NCBI GenBank assembly: GCA_001653155.1
Contig: BDEJ01000034.1
Coordinates: 1-52,513, forward strand
Direction of reading: 5' to 3'
Length of the DNA stretch: 52,513 nucleotides
Origin: Porphyromonadaceae bacterium H1
GTDB taxonomy: Bacteria > Bacteroidota > Bacteroidia > Bacteroidales > Paludibacteraceae
The position numbers and the translations under genes are program-made. Under the pieces are notes generated by a model. That model did no database searches. It saw only the letters and a list, made by a program, of their open reading frames with translations, and was not told the DNA's origin. Shown here piece after piece: positions 27,665 through 37,608 of this stretch (positions within the stretch are counted from its first letter, which is position 1; each line of letters opens with the position of its first letter).

Positions 27665-28546
27665 ATGCATAAGTCAGGTTTTGTGAACATAGTGGGCAAT
27701 CCGAATGTTGGTAAATCTACCCTGATGAATGCCTTGGTGGGCGAGCGTATTTCCATCATTACATCAAAGGCTCAAACCACCCGGCATCGCATTCTGGGTA
27801 TCGTCAACGGCGAAGACTTTCAGATTGTGTATTCCGATACACCCGGAGTCCTGAAACCCAATTACCGTTTGCAGCAGTCGATGCTCAACTTTTCCAAATC
27901 GGCCCTGAGTGATGCCGATGTCCTGCTTTACGTAACCGATGCCGGAGATGTTTCGGGTAAGAATGCCGATTTTGTGGAAAAGGTAAAACATTCCGCAGCT
28001 CCCCTGCTTCTGGTTATAAATAAAATAGACCTGATAGACGAAGAACAGCTCATGGGTTTGGTGGAGCGTTGGAAAGAGGTATTGCCTCGTGCGGAAATTT
28101 TTCCCATTTCGGCCATTCATAAATTCAACGTCGATAACCTTTTCAAGCGTATCAAAGAGCTCTTACCCGAATCGCCACCTTATTTCGATAAAGACCAGCT
28201 GACCGATAAGCCTGCCCGTTTCTTTGTTACGGAAATCATCCGCGAGAAAATCCTGCTTCACTACGAGAAAGAGATTCCTTATTCGGTCGAAGTGGAAGTG
28301 GAACGTTTTCAAGAAGAAGAGCATATCATCCGTATTAATGCCCTCATTTACGTGGAACGCGATTCCCAGAAGGGCATTCTGATCGGCCACGGCGGCAAAT
28401 CCCTCAAACGCGTAGGCTCCGAAGCCCGTAAAGATCTTGAGGCTTTTTTTGAGAAGAAAATCTACCTCGAACTTTTCGTAAAGGTCGAAAAAGACTGGCG
28501 TAATAAGGACAACAAACTCCGCCACTTCGGATACAACCTCGAATGA
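27665..28546 (+). CDS. era: GTPase Era
   Basis: Essential GTPase that binds the 3' end of 16S rRNA during small-subunit assembly. G1 is GNPNVGKST (residues 11-19), G3 is DTPG and G4 is NKID. The C-terminal KH domain has the binding loop ILIGHGGKSLKRVGSEAR, followed by LELFVKVEKDWR. At 293 residues it is complete. Its stop overlaps the start of a TonB-dependent receptor (ATGA), an unusual partner that would be co-expressed with ribosome assembly. Confidence 0.96.
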   Translation: MHKSGFVNIVGNPNVGKSTLMNALVGERISIITSKAQTTRHRILGIVNGEDFQIVYSDTPGVLKPNYRLQQSMLNFSKSALSDADVLLYVTDAGDVSGKNADFVEKVKHSAAPLLLVINKIDLIDEEQLMGLVERWKEVLPRAEIFPISAIHKFNVDNLFKRIKELLPESPPYFDKDQLTDKPARFFVTEIIREKILLHYEKEIPYSVEVEVERFQEEEHIIRINALIYVERDSQKGILIGHGGKSLKRVGSEARKDLEAFFEKKIYLELFVKVEKDWRNKDNKLRHFGYNLE

Positions 28547-31014
28547 AGATACGACTTAGCATTCTTATCCTTTGTTTGTGTTCGGGCTTTGCTTGGGCAA
28601 GCGCACAAAAAGCACGTATCTACGGCTACGTCATAGGGCCGGACAACCGGGGTATCGAGGCTGCCCTTATCTACGCGGAAGAAAGCCAACAGGCCGTCAA
28701 CAGCAACCGTAACGGTTATTACGACCTTAATATCGAAGCCGGCGATTCGGTTACCCTTGTTTACTCCATGTCTGGCTATAAGACCATCCGACGCAGTGTG
28801 AAACTCAACAAGCGCATCATGCAAATCACCGTTGAATTGCCTTTCCTGTCGAAGGAGATCGCTGAAGTGGAAGTATTCGGTTACCGCAAACAAGGATCCT
28901 CTCTTGAAATGCTCGATCCTTCGAAATTGCGTTTGCTACCCAATACCTCAGGTGGTATCGAGTCCTTGCTTATTACCTTTTCGGGTGTTACTTCCAATAA
29001 CGAGCTGAGCTCGCAATACAACGTGCGAGGAGGGAGTTACGACGAGAACAGCGTTTATGTAAACGGTATCGAAGTGTATCGGCCCCTTCTGATACGTTCG
29101 GCCGAACAGGAGGGACTGAGCTTTGTCAACCCCGATCTGGTGCACAGCCTGGCTTTCTCCTCGGGTGGTTTCGAGGCACGCTACGGCGATAAGATGTCCT
29201 CTGCGCTCGATATCCGTTACAAGCAACCGCGTACGAACGAAGCCGGAGTGTCGATGGGACTGCTGGGAGCGTCGGCCTACGTCGGACTGGCCGCGAAGAA
29301 GCTCAGTCTGCTTCACGGCATCCGCTACAAGACTTCGGAATACCTTCTTGGAAGCCTCGATACAAAAGGCGAATACAGCCCCTCTTTTCTGGATTACCAG
29401 ACTTATTTGACTTACCGTTTTTCATCTCGCTGGGAACTTTCTTTTCTGGGAAACTTCGCCCGCAACAGTTACCGTTTCAGACCGAGCTTCCGGCAGACGA
29501 GTTTCGGTACCTATACTACAGCCCGACAGCTCAATATACTCTTTAAGGGTTGGGAACAGGATTTATTCCATAGCTATTTCGGAGCTTTTACACTGAAGCG
29601 GCAAAGCAGTGATAAGCTGGAACTTGCACTTTCGGCTTCGGCCTACCATACCGACGAGAAGGTCAGTTACGACATAACAGGAAATTATTGGTTGAACGAG
29701 AAAAAAATGGACCTCGGTTTGAGTGAAAACGAGCAAACAGGCGAATTGCTGGGGATGGGCAAGTTTCACGAGCATGCCCGAAACAGCCTGCAGGCAAGCG
29801 TAGTCAACTTGACTCAATCGGGTAGCTATCGTCCGACAACGGCACATAAGTTACAATGGGGCCTTACAGCACAATGGGAGCGAGTGCGCGACCGGATGAA
29901 TGAATGGGAGTGGCGCGATTCGGTCGGTTACTCTCTTCCGCTGCATACTTCGCAGTTGCATTACAACTTGCGTTCTGATCAGAAAATCAGTAGCTTTCGT
30001 GCTTTGGCTTACTTACAAGATAGCTACAAATGGGAGACGGCGGCCGGACGATGGACTTTTATCGGAGGGCTGCGTGCCAATTACTGGAGCTTTAATCGAG
30101 AACTTCTTATCAGTCCGAGGGTGTCGCTGGCGCTCTTTCCTTATTGGCAAAAGGATTTCAGCTTCCGGCTGGCTACGGGGCTTTACTATCAGGCGCCTTT
30201 CTACAAGGAGTTGCGCAGTATTAGCAGCGATGCTCTGGCTAACTCCCGTGTGCATCTCAACTCGAATATACGAGCCCAGCGTTCTTGGCATTTAGTCTTG
30301 GGAGGCGACCATTATTTTCGAGCTTGGGGACGCCCTTTCAAGGCCACGGCTGAGGCTTATGCCAAGCTGATTGACCGGGCAGTGTCTTATACTGTGAGTA
30401 ATGTGGATATTCGCTACTCGGGACGTAACGACAGTCGCGCTTTCGCCCTTGGTACCGACCTTAAGCTTTTCGGCGAACTGGTTCCGGGGGTTGATTCGTG
30501 GTTCAGTGTCTCACTGATGAATTCCAAAGAAGACCTTTACGGCCTGTCGCACATCAGGCAACGTATGGGTAAGGACAAACAGTGGCACAGCGAGCTTGTG
30601 GAATGGATACCCCGTCCTAATGAACAACGTTATGTACTCTCTCTGGTCTTGCAGGATTACCTGCCCAACAACCCTAAATATAAATTGCAGCTTAAGCTGA
30701 TATGGGCCGACGGACTGAGCTTCGGCGTCCCGGGAAACAGTGATTATCGTTCGGCTTTTCGCTCCAGTCCCTATCGGAGGGCCGATATCGGGGCTTCACG
30801 GGTGTTCACTCCTGCGGCCGATCGTTTCCTGAAGGCCTCGTGGTTGCGTTCCATCAGTAGCCTTTGGATTAATGTCGAGGTGTTGAATCTTTTCGACATA
30901 CGTAATACGGGCTCGTATTATTGGATTACCGACCTTGAAAACAACCGCATGGCCGCCCCGAATTTTCTCACCGGACGTCTCTTCAACCTGAAACTGATAC
31001 TTGACTTCAACTAA
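28543..31014 (+). CDS. TonB-dependent receptor
   Basis: Outer-membrane active transporter of 823 residues. A signal peptide (ending SGFAWASAQ) is followed by a carboxypeptidase-regulatory-like domain (about 25-110, RIYGYVIGPDNRGIEAALIYAEE), a plug domain (about 115-250, LITFSGVTSNNELSSQYNVRGGSYDENSVYVNGIEVY) and a beta barrel to the C-terminus, which ends in an aromatic-rich strand (LFNLKLILDFN). No SusD partner is adjacent. The gene overlaps era by 4 bp and runs to within 22 bp of the CPBP gene, so one transcript is likely. The substrate cannot be inferred. Confidence 0.92.
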   Translation: MKIRLSILILCLCSGFAWASAQKARIYGYVIGPDNRGIEAALIYAEESQQAVNSNRNGYYDLNIEAGDSVTLVYSMSGYKTIRRSVKLNKRIMQITVELPFLSKEIAEVEVFGYRKQGSSLEMLDPSKLRLLPNTSGGIESLLITFSGVTSNNELSSQYNVRGGSYDENSVYVNGIEVYRPLLIRSAEQEGLSFVNPDLVHSLAFSSGGFEARYGDKMSSALDIRYKQPRTNEAGVSMGLLGASAYVGLAAKKLSLLHGIRYKTSEYLLGSLDTKGEYSPSFLDYQTYLTYRFSSRWELSFLGNFARNSYRFRPSFRQTSFGTYTTARQLNILFKGWEQDLFHSYFGAFTLKRQSSDKLELALSASAYHTDEKVSYDITGNYWLNEKKMDLGLSENEQTGELLGMGKFHEHARNSLQASVVNLTQSGSYRPTTAHKLQWGLTAQWERVRDRMNEWEWRDSVGYSLPLHTSQLHYNLRSDQKISSFRALAYLQDSYKWETAAGRWTFIGGLRANYWSFNRELLISPRVSLALFPYWQKDFSFRLATGLYYQAPFYKELRSISSDALANSRVHLNSNIRAQRSWHLVLGGDHYFRAWGRPFKATAEAYAKLIDRAVSYTVSNVDIRYSGRNDSRAFALGTDLKLFGELVPGVDSWFSVSLMNSKEDLYGLSHIRQRMGKDKQWHSELVEWIPRPNEQRYVLSLVLQDYLPNNPKYKLQLKLIWADGLSFGVPGNSDYRSAFRSSPYRRADIGASRVFTPAADRFLKASWLRSISSLWINVEVLNLFDIRNTGSYYWITDLENNRMAAPNFLTGRLFNLKLILDFN

Positions 31015-31036
31015 AAAATCAAGGAAAATAATACTT

Positions 31037-32020
31037 GTGAAAACAGCTCTTACTCCTCTCTCCCGTAAAAAAAATTTCCGAGCTTTGAGTGAGCTTTGGA
31101 CGTCTTTCCGCGATTTTGTTCGGGAAGATTTTCACCCGAGAGCCTACCTATTGACCTTCCTGCTGATTCTGACACTGATTTTTCTGAACTACCGTTTCGA
31201 TCTTTATGGCCGTTTCATGCGTCCGGCTTTTATCGAAGGCTCCTCGATGTGGATGATGCCCTTGGCTTACTGCGCCATATATTTTGCAGCCTGTTTGCCG
31301 GCTTTCTTGATTGGAGGGCGCACTCAGCTTCTGCATCGTCCTGCTTTTGTGCTTAAGTCCTTGTTTGTGATAGCCATATACGGCTTTGCGGTAGGTTTTT
31401 ACGCCTATTATCAACTCGATTTCGATACCCTCTTCCAAGAAGAACGTCTCTACCTCATCCGCCTGTTTTCGCAACTTAAGGTTCTCATTTTTCTTTTGCT
31501 TCCTTTCTTGTTGATGAAGCGCTGTCTCGATCCTGAGGTAGAGGGTCTTTATGGTCTTTCTCGCAATACGCGTAACATACGAGGATACCTCTTCCTTTTT
31601 TTGGCCTTGCTGCCTTTTCTGGTCTTGGCATCGGGTAGTTCCGATTTTCTTAGAGCTTACCCTCAGTTCCGTCCGTGGTATTACGGAGAGGTCTTCGGCA
31701 TGCCGATCTGGGTGAGTACCGCCCTCTTCGAAGTGGTATATGCTCTTGATTTTGTAATGGTAGAGCTCGTCTTTCGCGGTGTACTGGTCATCGGAATGAT
31801 ACGTCTGCTTGGAAGTCGTGCCGTGCTCCCCATGGTAGCTCTTTATGCCACTATACATTTTGGGAAACCATTGGGTGAGACCCTCTCATCCATATTCGGA
31901 GGTTACATACTGGGAGCTTTTGCCTACCAAACGAAACATATTTGGGGAGGGGTGATTGTACATATACTCATCGCCCTCAGTATGGAATTCATGGGACTCT
32001 GGCATTTTTATAAGATTTAA
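31037..32020 (+). CDS. CPBP family intramembrane protease-like protein
   Basis: Multi-pass membrane protein of 327 residues in the CAAX-protease/bacteriocin-processing family. Hydrophobic helices cover most of it, and the C-terminal half holds the family motifs in altered form. Motif 1 reads VELVFRG where EExxxR is usual, so the second glutamate and the arginine remain but the first glutamate is Val. Motif 2 is YATIH with its histidine. Motif 3 is HILIA without the usual Asn/Asp. The frame is open from a TTG at 31001, but the GTG at 31037 with AAGGAA about 10 bp upstream is preferred; no ATG lies near. It is probably co-transcribed with era and the receptor. Confidence 0.75.
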   Translation: MKTALTPLSRKKNFRALSELWTSFRDFVREDFHPRAYLLTFLLILTLIFLNYRFDLYGRFMRPAFIEGSSMWMMPLAYCAIYFAACLPAFLIGGRTQLLHRPAFVLKSLFVIAIYGFAVGFYAYYQLDFDTLFQEERLYLIRLFSQLKVLIFLLLPFLLMKRCLDPEVEGLYGLSRNTRNIRGYLFLFLALLPFLVLASGSSDFLRAYPQFRPWYYGEVFGMPIWVSTALFEVVYALDFVMVELVFRGVLVIGMIRLLGSRAVLPMVALYATIHFGKPLGETLSSIFGGYILGAFAYQTKHIWGGVIVHILIALSMEFMGLWHFYKI

Positions 32021-32049
32021 AACATTAACTTTCGATTTGAACTGTAATG

Positions 32050-32079
32050 TTGGAATTTCTAATTCATTCCCTATCTTTG
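32050..32079 (+). promoter_or_regulatory. Promoter of the GH2 glycosidase gene
   Basis: TTG at 32050-32052 and TATCTTTG at 32072-32079 are exactly 19 bp apart, about 60 bp before the start codon. Confidence 0.75.
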
Positions 32080-32138
32080 CAAACCATCGGGTAATCCGTT
32101 TTGTTACAAGCATAAATTATACATAACATAAAAAATTA

Positions 32139-34685
32139 ATGATGAAAACACCGAAAATGAATCAAGGCTTTTCCTTGTATTTCCGGCGCTTTGCAGTGGC
32201 CGCTTTATGTCTATCTCTCTTGTTGCCTTTGGCTGCTCAACGTAGTGAAAGGCTATTGGAGAAAGCTTGGAAGTTCACCCGAACGGAAGGTAAGGATTAC
32301 GAATCGCCCTCCTACGACGACCGTTCTTGGCAGGATGTGCGCGTGCCCCACGACTGGGCTATCACAGGGCCTTTCAGCTACTTGAACGACCGGCAACACA
32401 TGGCTATTACGCAAGACGGACAGAAAGAAGCCATGGAACACGCCGGACGTACCGGAGGTCTTCCTTTCGTGGGAACGGGTTGGTACCGCCTGCGTTTTGA
32501 TGTGCCCGAATTTAAGGCCGGAAAACGGGTTTCGCTGCTTTTCGATGGCGCTATGAGCTATCCTGTGGTGTATGTGAACGGTCATAAAGCCGGCGAATGG
32601 GTATATGGTTATAACTCTTTCGAAGTAGATATAACGCCTTATGTCAAGGCTGAGCAAGCTAATCTGCTTGCCGTCCGTTTGAGCAATGAAACGGAGTCGT
32701 CGCGCTGGTATCCGGGAGCAGGACTCTTCCGCAACGTACACTTGCGCATCACCGAAGCTGCCCACATCCCACTTTGGGGAGTGTTCATAACTACTCCCGA
32801 CATTCGCGACGAAGCTGCTCGCGTACATGTCCGTACCGAAGTCGTTCTGCCTGAAGGAGCCTCGATTGCCGACTACAGCCTGCATACCGAACTCTTCGAT
32901 GCCGAAGGACGTAAGCTGGCCGAAGACAAGACAACGATGCAGGCCTACGATTCGGCCTTCTTTCGACAGGATATCAAATTGCCGCAGCCCAAACGCTGGG
33001 ATTTGAATACGCCCTACCTCTACAAGGCCGTTACCACCCTGCTGCATGCCGGTAGGCCAACCGATCGCGTAGAGAACCGCTTCGGGGTACGCAGTATTGC
33101 TGTCGTTCCGGAGCAAGGCTTCTTTCTCAACGGTCGTCCGCTGAAGTTTAAAGGGGTTTGTAACCACCACGACCTCGGGCCCCTGGGCGCTGCTGTGAAC
33201 GAAACGGCTATCCGCTACCGCATCTCCCTGCTTAAAGATATGGGAGCCAATGCCATCCGTACTTCCCACAACATGCCCTCGCCTGAACTGGTGAAACTCT
33301 GTGACGAAATGGGGATGCTGCTTATGTGCGAAAGTTTCGACGAATGGAAAACACCGAAGCTTCGCAATGGATATCACAAGTACTTTGACCAATGGGCCGA
33401 GCGCGATTTGACGAATCTCGTACGTCATTACCGAAACAACCCCTCGGTAGTGATGTGGTGTATTGGTAACGAAGTGCCCGATCAGGCTCAGGCGGGGCAG
33501 GGTACCAAACTGTCTAAATATCTGCAAGATATCTGTCATCGCGAAGATCCCACACGGCCTGTAACACAGGGGATGGACAACCCCGATGCGGTCGTAAACA
33601 ACAACTTTGCTGCTGTGATGGATGTGGCCGGCTTCAATTACCGTCCATTTAAATACCAGACCAACTACGATAAACTTCCTCAGCGAAACATCCTGGGAAG
33701 CGAGACCGCATCTACCATAAGTTCGCGGGGTGTTTACAAGTTTCCCGTCGAACGCGCCTCGATGCGTATGTACGACGACCATCAGGCTTCCTCTTACGAT
33801 GTAGAGCATTGCGGCTGGTCGAATCTGCCCGAAGACGACTGGATGTGGCACGATGACAAAGCCTTTTGCATGGGTGAGTTTGTCTGGACGGGTTTCGACT
33901 ATCTGGGAGAACCTACACCCTATTATTCCAATTGGCCAAGTCATTCATCGCTTTTTGGTATCATCGATCTGGCTAACATCCCCAAAGACCGCTACTACCT
34001 TTATCGTAGTCATTGGGCCCCGGAGAAAGAAACCTTGCATATATTGCCTCACTGGACCTGGCCTGGGCGAGAGGGACAAACCACACCGGTATTCGTGTAC
34101 ACCAACTATCCCTCAGCCGAGCTCTTTGTGAACGGTAAAAGTCAGGGTCGCATCAGCAAAGACGCCGGCATCTCCATCGAAGCTACGGCGAATGAAGCGG
34201 ATGAACGTAAACTTACCCGCCAGCGTCGCTACCGTTTGATGTGGCCCGATGTCAAATACGAGGCCGGAAGTCTGTTGGTAGTGGCTTATGATGAGGCCGG
34301 GAAACAAGTGGCTCGGGCCGAGAAGCATACCGCCGGAAAACCCCATCAACTGAAACTGAAGGTAGATAGCCTTCCTATGAAAGCCACCGGTAAAGACCTC
34401 CTTTACATTACCGTAAGCATGGTGGATAAGAACGGGAATCTTTGTCCGCATGCCAATCACATGGTTAATTTCCGGGTGAGCGGAAAAGCTCATTTCCGGG
34501 CTTCGGCAAACGGCGACCCTACTTCGCTTGATTCCTTTCAGGCTCCTAAGATGCCGCTATTCAACGGTCAGCTTACAGCTATTGTCGAAAGCGGAGAGGA
34601 GGCCGGAAACTTTACTTTTCAAGCTGCTGCCAAAGGGGTGAAGTCCGCCAGCTATACCGGAACAATACTGCCCGTTGAGGAATAA
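32139..34685 (+). CDS. Secreted glycoside hydrolase family 2 (beta-galactosidase-like)
   Basis: Probable exo-beta-galactosidase or related GH2 enzyme of 848 residues in the periplasm or at the surface. A signal peptide (RRFAVAALCLSLLLPLAAQ) is followed by the N-terminal jelly-roll domain (WKFTRTEGKDYESPSYDDRSWQ, VPHDWAITGP, WYRLRFDVPE), an Ig-like domain and the TIM barrel. Acid/base Glu445 lies in WCIGNEVP and the likely nucleophile Glu580 in GEFVWTGFDYLGEPTPYY. Two C-terminal Ig-like domains follow. The family contains galactosidases, glucuronidases and mannosidases, and the exact sugar is uncertain. There is no SusC/SusD pair nearby, so this is not a typical polysaccharide utilisation locus. 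A P-type ATPase begins 20 bp downstream. Confidence 0.9.
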   Translation: MMKTPKMNQGFSLYFRRFAVAALCLSLLLPLAAQRSERLLEKAWKFTRTEGKDYESPSYDDRSWQDVRVPHDWAITGPFSYLNDRQHMAITQDGQKEAMEHAGRTGGLPFVGTGWYRLRFDVPEFKAGKRVSLLFDGAMSYPVVYVNGHKAGEWVYGYNSFEVDITPYVKAEQANLLAVRLSNETESSRWYPGAGLFRNVHLRITEAAHIPLWGVFITTPDIRDEAARVHVRTEVVLPEGASIADYSLHTELFDAEGRKLAEDKTTMQAYDSAFFRQDIKLPQPKRWDLNTPYLYKAVTTLLHAGRPTDRVENRFGVRSIAVVPEQGFFLNGRPLKFKGVCNHHDLGPLGAAVNETAIRYRISLLKDMGANAIRTSHNMPSPELVKLCDEMGMLLMCESFDEWKTPKLRNGYHKYFDQWAERDLTNLVRHYRNNPSVVMWCIGNEVPDQAQAGQGTKLSKYLQDICHREDPTRPVTQGMDNPDAVVNNNFAAVMDVAGFNYRPFKYQTNYDKLPQRNILGSETASTISSRGVYKFPVERASMRMYDDHQASSYDVEHCGWSNLPEDDWMWHDDKAFCMGEFVWTGFDYLGEPTPYYSNWPSHSSLFGIIDLANIPKDRYYLYRSHWAPEKETLHILPHWTWPGREGQTTPVFVYTNYPSAELFVNGKSQGRISKDAGISIEATANEADERKLTRQRRYRLMWPDVKYEAGSLLVVAYDEAGKQVARAEKHTAGKPHQLKLKVDSLPMKATGKDLLYITVSMVDKNGNLCPHANHMVNFRVSGKAHFRASANGDPTSLDSFQAPKMPLFNGQLTAIVESGEEAGNFTFQAAAKGVKSASYTGTILPVEE

Positions 34686-34705
34686 ATTAAATTAAGAACT
34701 AACTT

Positions 34706-37354
34706 ATGACAAAGGACAAAAACAGTTATCATCTGAGCATTGCCGAGGTGGAAGAGATACAAGCCACCAATCAGCATCAAGGCCTCACACCCGACGAAGC
34801 TGCCCGACGCCTGCAGCGTGACGGAGCAAACGAATTCGCGAAAAAGAAAAACAAAGCCTTGTGGTTAAAGTTTCTCGACCAATTTAAGAGTTTTATGATA
34901 TTGGTACTTGTCGTGGCTGCCTTTATATCGGGATTGGTCGGCTATTTCGACGGCGAAGGATTTACGGATGCCATTATCATTCTGTTTATCGTGTTGCTGA
35001 ATGCTGCTATCGGCACCGCGCAAGAGCAAAAAGCCGAACAGTCGCTCGAAGCTTTGGAGAGGATGTCGGCCCCTTATTCGAAGGTAGTTCGTAACGGACA
35101 GGTAGAAACCATCCCGTCGCGAGAAATTGTAAAAGGCGATGTCGTTGTTATCGAAACGGGCGACCTCGTTCCGGCCGACATGCGATTGATTGAGGCCGTA
35201 AACCTTAAAATTGAAGAAGCGGCCTTGACCGGCGAATCGACACCCGAGACAAAACATTGCGATGTGATCGAAACGGAAGTGCCATTGGGCGATCGAGAGA
35301 ATATGGCTTATTCGTCCACTCTCGTTTCCTACGGCCGCGGTAAAGGTATCGTTGTGGCTACGGGGATGGATAGCGAGGTCGGACGTATTGCCGGGATGAT
35401 TCAGTCCGTGCCCGAAACAAAAACTCCTTTGCAAGCGAAGATCGACCAATTGGGTAAATTGCTCGGGATATCGGCACTTGTGATTTGTTTACTGATCTTT
35501 TTGGTTGGTCTGTTGCAAGGTCGTGCCATCCTCGAAATGTTTATGACCGCGGTCAGTTTGGCTGCGGCAGCTATTCCCGAAGGACTTCCTGCTGTTTCTA
35601 CCATTGTTTTGGCCGTTGGCGTGCAGCGTTTGGCAAAACGCAATGCCATTGTCAGGAATTTGCCCTCCGTCGAAACGCTCGGAAGTGCTCAGGTAATATG
35701 TTCGGATAAAACAGGAACGCTTACCCAAAACAAAATGACCATCGTTAGTTTGTATGTCGATCATCGCCTGAACGAACTTCCTGTTGAGCTAAATCCGGGA
35801 CAAGAGCGTTTATTGTGCGCTTCCATTTTGGTCAACGACGCCAAACTGAGCCGCGAAGAGGGGCATTGGAAAACCAGTGGAGACCCGACAGAAACAGCCT
35901 TTCTGGATGCCGCCTTGCGTTTTGACCTCAATAAGAACGAAGTGGAAAAATCCATGGAGCGTATCGCTGAGATACCTTTCGATTCCGAGCGTAAGATGAT
36001 GACTACCATCAATCGAACCGACGGACAACTCACTGTAAACAGCAAAGGAGGTACCGACGAAGTATTGGCTTGCTGTACAGCCATATTGATTGATGGGCAG
36101 GTAAAACCTTTATCTTCGGCAGAAAAAGAAAAAATCCGCCAGGCGAATACTCGCATGGCAGAGAAAGCTTTACGTGTATTGGCTGTAGCCATTAAACCTT
36201 TACAGGAGCTCCCTGCCGTATTGAGTCCCGACAATGTGGAAAAGGAACTTATTTTCATCGGTTTGGCAGGGATGATAGATCCGCCTCGCGATGAGGTGAA
36301 AGATGCCGTGCTTACCTGTCGCTCAGCCGGTATTAAACCGGTGATGATTACGGGCGACCATCTGATAACGGCCAGTGCCATTGCCGAAGAACTTGAGATC
36401 AAAGACGGTGATGAGAAGGCGATGAGTGGAAGCGAACTGGATCGTATCTCGGATGCCGAACTGCAAGCCCGGATTTACGATACCTCGGTCTATGCTCGCG
36501 TATCCCCCGAACACAAGGTCCGTATCGTGAAAGCTTTCCAAAAGGAAGGAGCCGTTGTGGCGATGACGGGTGACGGAGTGAACGATGCTCCGGCGCTTAA
36601 ATTGGCAGATATTGGTTTGGCAATGGGGATTACCGGTACCGATGTATCGAAAGAAGCTGCCGATGTGGTGCTTGCCGACGATAATTTCACCACCATTGTG
36701 GCAGCTGTCGAAGAAGGACGACGCATCTACGACAACATTCTGAAAGCAATACAGTTTATGCTATCGACCAATATCGGAGAGATTGTGGTTATCTTTACGG
36801 CCATCGTGGCTAATTGGGCTACTCCGCTATTGCCGATACAGATTTTGTGGATCAACCTTGTAACGGACAGTTTGCCGGCTTTAGCGCTGAGTGTCGATCC
36901 GGCCGACCCGGATGTGATGAAGCGCAAACCCATCGACTCGCAAACGGGCATCATGAACCCTCCCTTCCTGATGCGCATTTTGCTGCAAGGTTTGATGATC
37001 GGAGGCTTATCGCTCACAGCTTTTCTTGTAGGAATGCAGACAAGCGTTGCCACGGCACAAACCATGACTTTTGCTGTGCTTGCCTTTACGCAGATAACTC
37101 ATGTGTTGAATGTGCGTTCGCGTAACAGTGCCTTCGCTACGATGTTCAGCAACAAAATGTTGTTGGGAGCCTTGGCTATTGTCTTGTTATTGATGCTCAT
37201 CGTCTTGGAACTACCCTTCTTGCACGATATCTTCCACCTTACACCCCTCGACCGGACACAGTGGTTGTGGGTTGGGGCCCTCTCTTTGGCGCCGCTGCCC
37301 ATTGTGGAAACGATCAAAGTCCTGAGTCGCATTTTTAGAAGGAAAAAGCCTTAA
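34706..37354 (+). CDS. P2A-type cation-transporting ATPase (calcium type)
   Basis: Inner-membrane ATP-driven cation exporter of 882 residues, most like SERCA/PMR1 calcium pumps. Visible are the actuator motif TGES, the M4 ion-site AAIPEGLP, the phosphorylated Asp334 in DKTGTLT, KGGTDEVL of the nucleotide domain, TGDGVNDAPALK, and M6 WINLVTDSLPALALS with the Asn and Asp that bind calcium. An N-terminal cation_ATPase_N segment (TNQHQGLTPDEAARRL) is present and no heavy-metal-binding domain is seen. It starts 20 bp after the glycosidase gene and is probably read from the same promoter, although the functions do not obviously connect. Confidence 0.92.
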   Translation: MTKDKNSYHLSIAEVEEIQATNQHQGLTPDEAARRLQRDGANEFAKKKNKALWLKFLDQFKSFMILVLVVAAFISGLVGYFDGEGFTDAIIILFIVLLNAAIGTAQEQKAEQSLEALERMSAPYSKVVRNGQVETIPSREIVKGDVVVIETGDLVPADMRLIEAVNLKIEEAALTGESTPETKHCDVIETEVPLGDRENMAYSSTLVSYGRGKGIVVATGMDSEVGRIAGMIQSVPETKTPLQAKIDQLGKLLGISALVICLLIFLVGLLQGRAILEMFMTAVSLAAAAIPEGLPAVSTIVLAVGVQRLAKRNAIVRNLPSVETLGSAQVICSDKTGTLTQNKMTIVSLYVDHRLNELPVELNPGQERLLCASILVNDAKLSREEGHWKTSGDPTETAFLDAALRFDLNKNEVEKSMERIAEIPFDSERKMMTTINRTDGQLTVNSKGGTDEVLACCTAILIDGQVKPLSSAEKEKIRQANTRMAEKALRVLAVAIKPLQELPAVLSPDNVEKELIFIGLAGMIDPPRDEVKDAVLTCRSAGIKPVMITGDHLITASAIAEELEIKDGDEKAMSGSELDRISDAELQARIYDTSVYARVSPEHKVRIVKAFQKEGAVVAMTGDGVNDAPALKLADIGLAMGITGTDVSKEAADVVLADDNFTTIVAAVEEGRRIYDNILKAIQFMLSTNIGEIVVIFTAIVANWATPLLPIQILWINLVTDSLPALALSVDPADPDVMKRKPIDSQTGIMNPPFLMRILLQGLMIGGLSLTAFLVGMQTSVATAQTMTFAVLAFTQITHVLNVRSRNSAFATMFSNKMLLGALAIVLLLMLIVLELPFLHDIFHLTPLDRTQWLWVGALSLAPLPIVETIKVLSRIFRRKKP

Positions 37355-37424
37355 GCGCTCACAGCGCTTTTGCTTGAAAATCCTAATGGGCACAACTGAA
37401 AATACAGTTGTACCCATTGTTTTT
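37353..37424 (+). terminator. Double hairpin after the ATPase gene
   Basis: The first small stem, AAGCGCT/AGCGCTT (37353-37359 with 37363-37369), overlaps the stop codon. The second, ATGGGCACAACTG with CAGTTGTACCCAT (37386-37398 with 37405-37417, one mismatch), is followed by TGTTTTT. Either or both may end the transcript. Confidence 0.75.
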
Positions 37425-37547
37425 ACAAAAAACAAACAACCCTTGAAACCTCTGCGAAAAAACTTCTCTTCAAAATCAGCTGTTTTTTTACTCGTAATTG
37501 TTGAAAAAATCTCTCTCTTTTCTTAGCTCTGTTAAGAAATAACAAGT

Positions 37548-37555
37548 TATCTTTG
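37548..37555 (+). promoter_or_regulatory. -7 box upstream of the TonB receptor gene
   Basis: TATCTTTG matches the -7 consensus 53 bp before the start. No TTTG is present at the expected -33 distance. Confidence 0.45.
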
Positions 37556-37608
37556 CTAATATTTGAGATACTAAGTATGTAAAACTGTTAAAAACAAAAG
37601 CAAATCGT

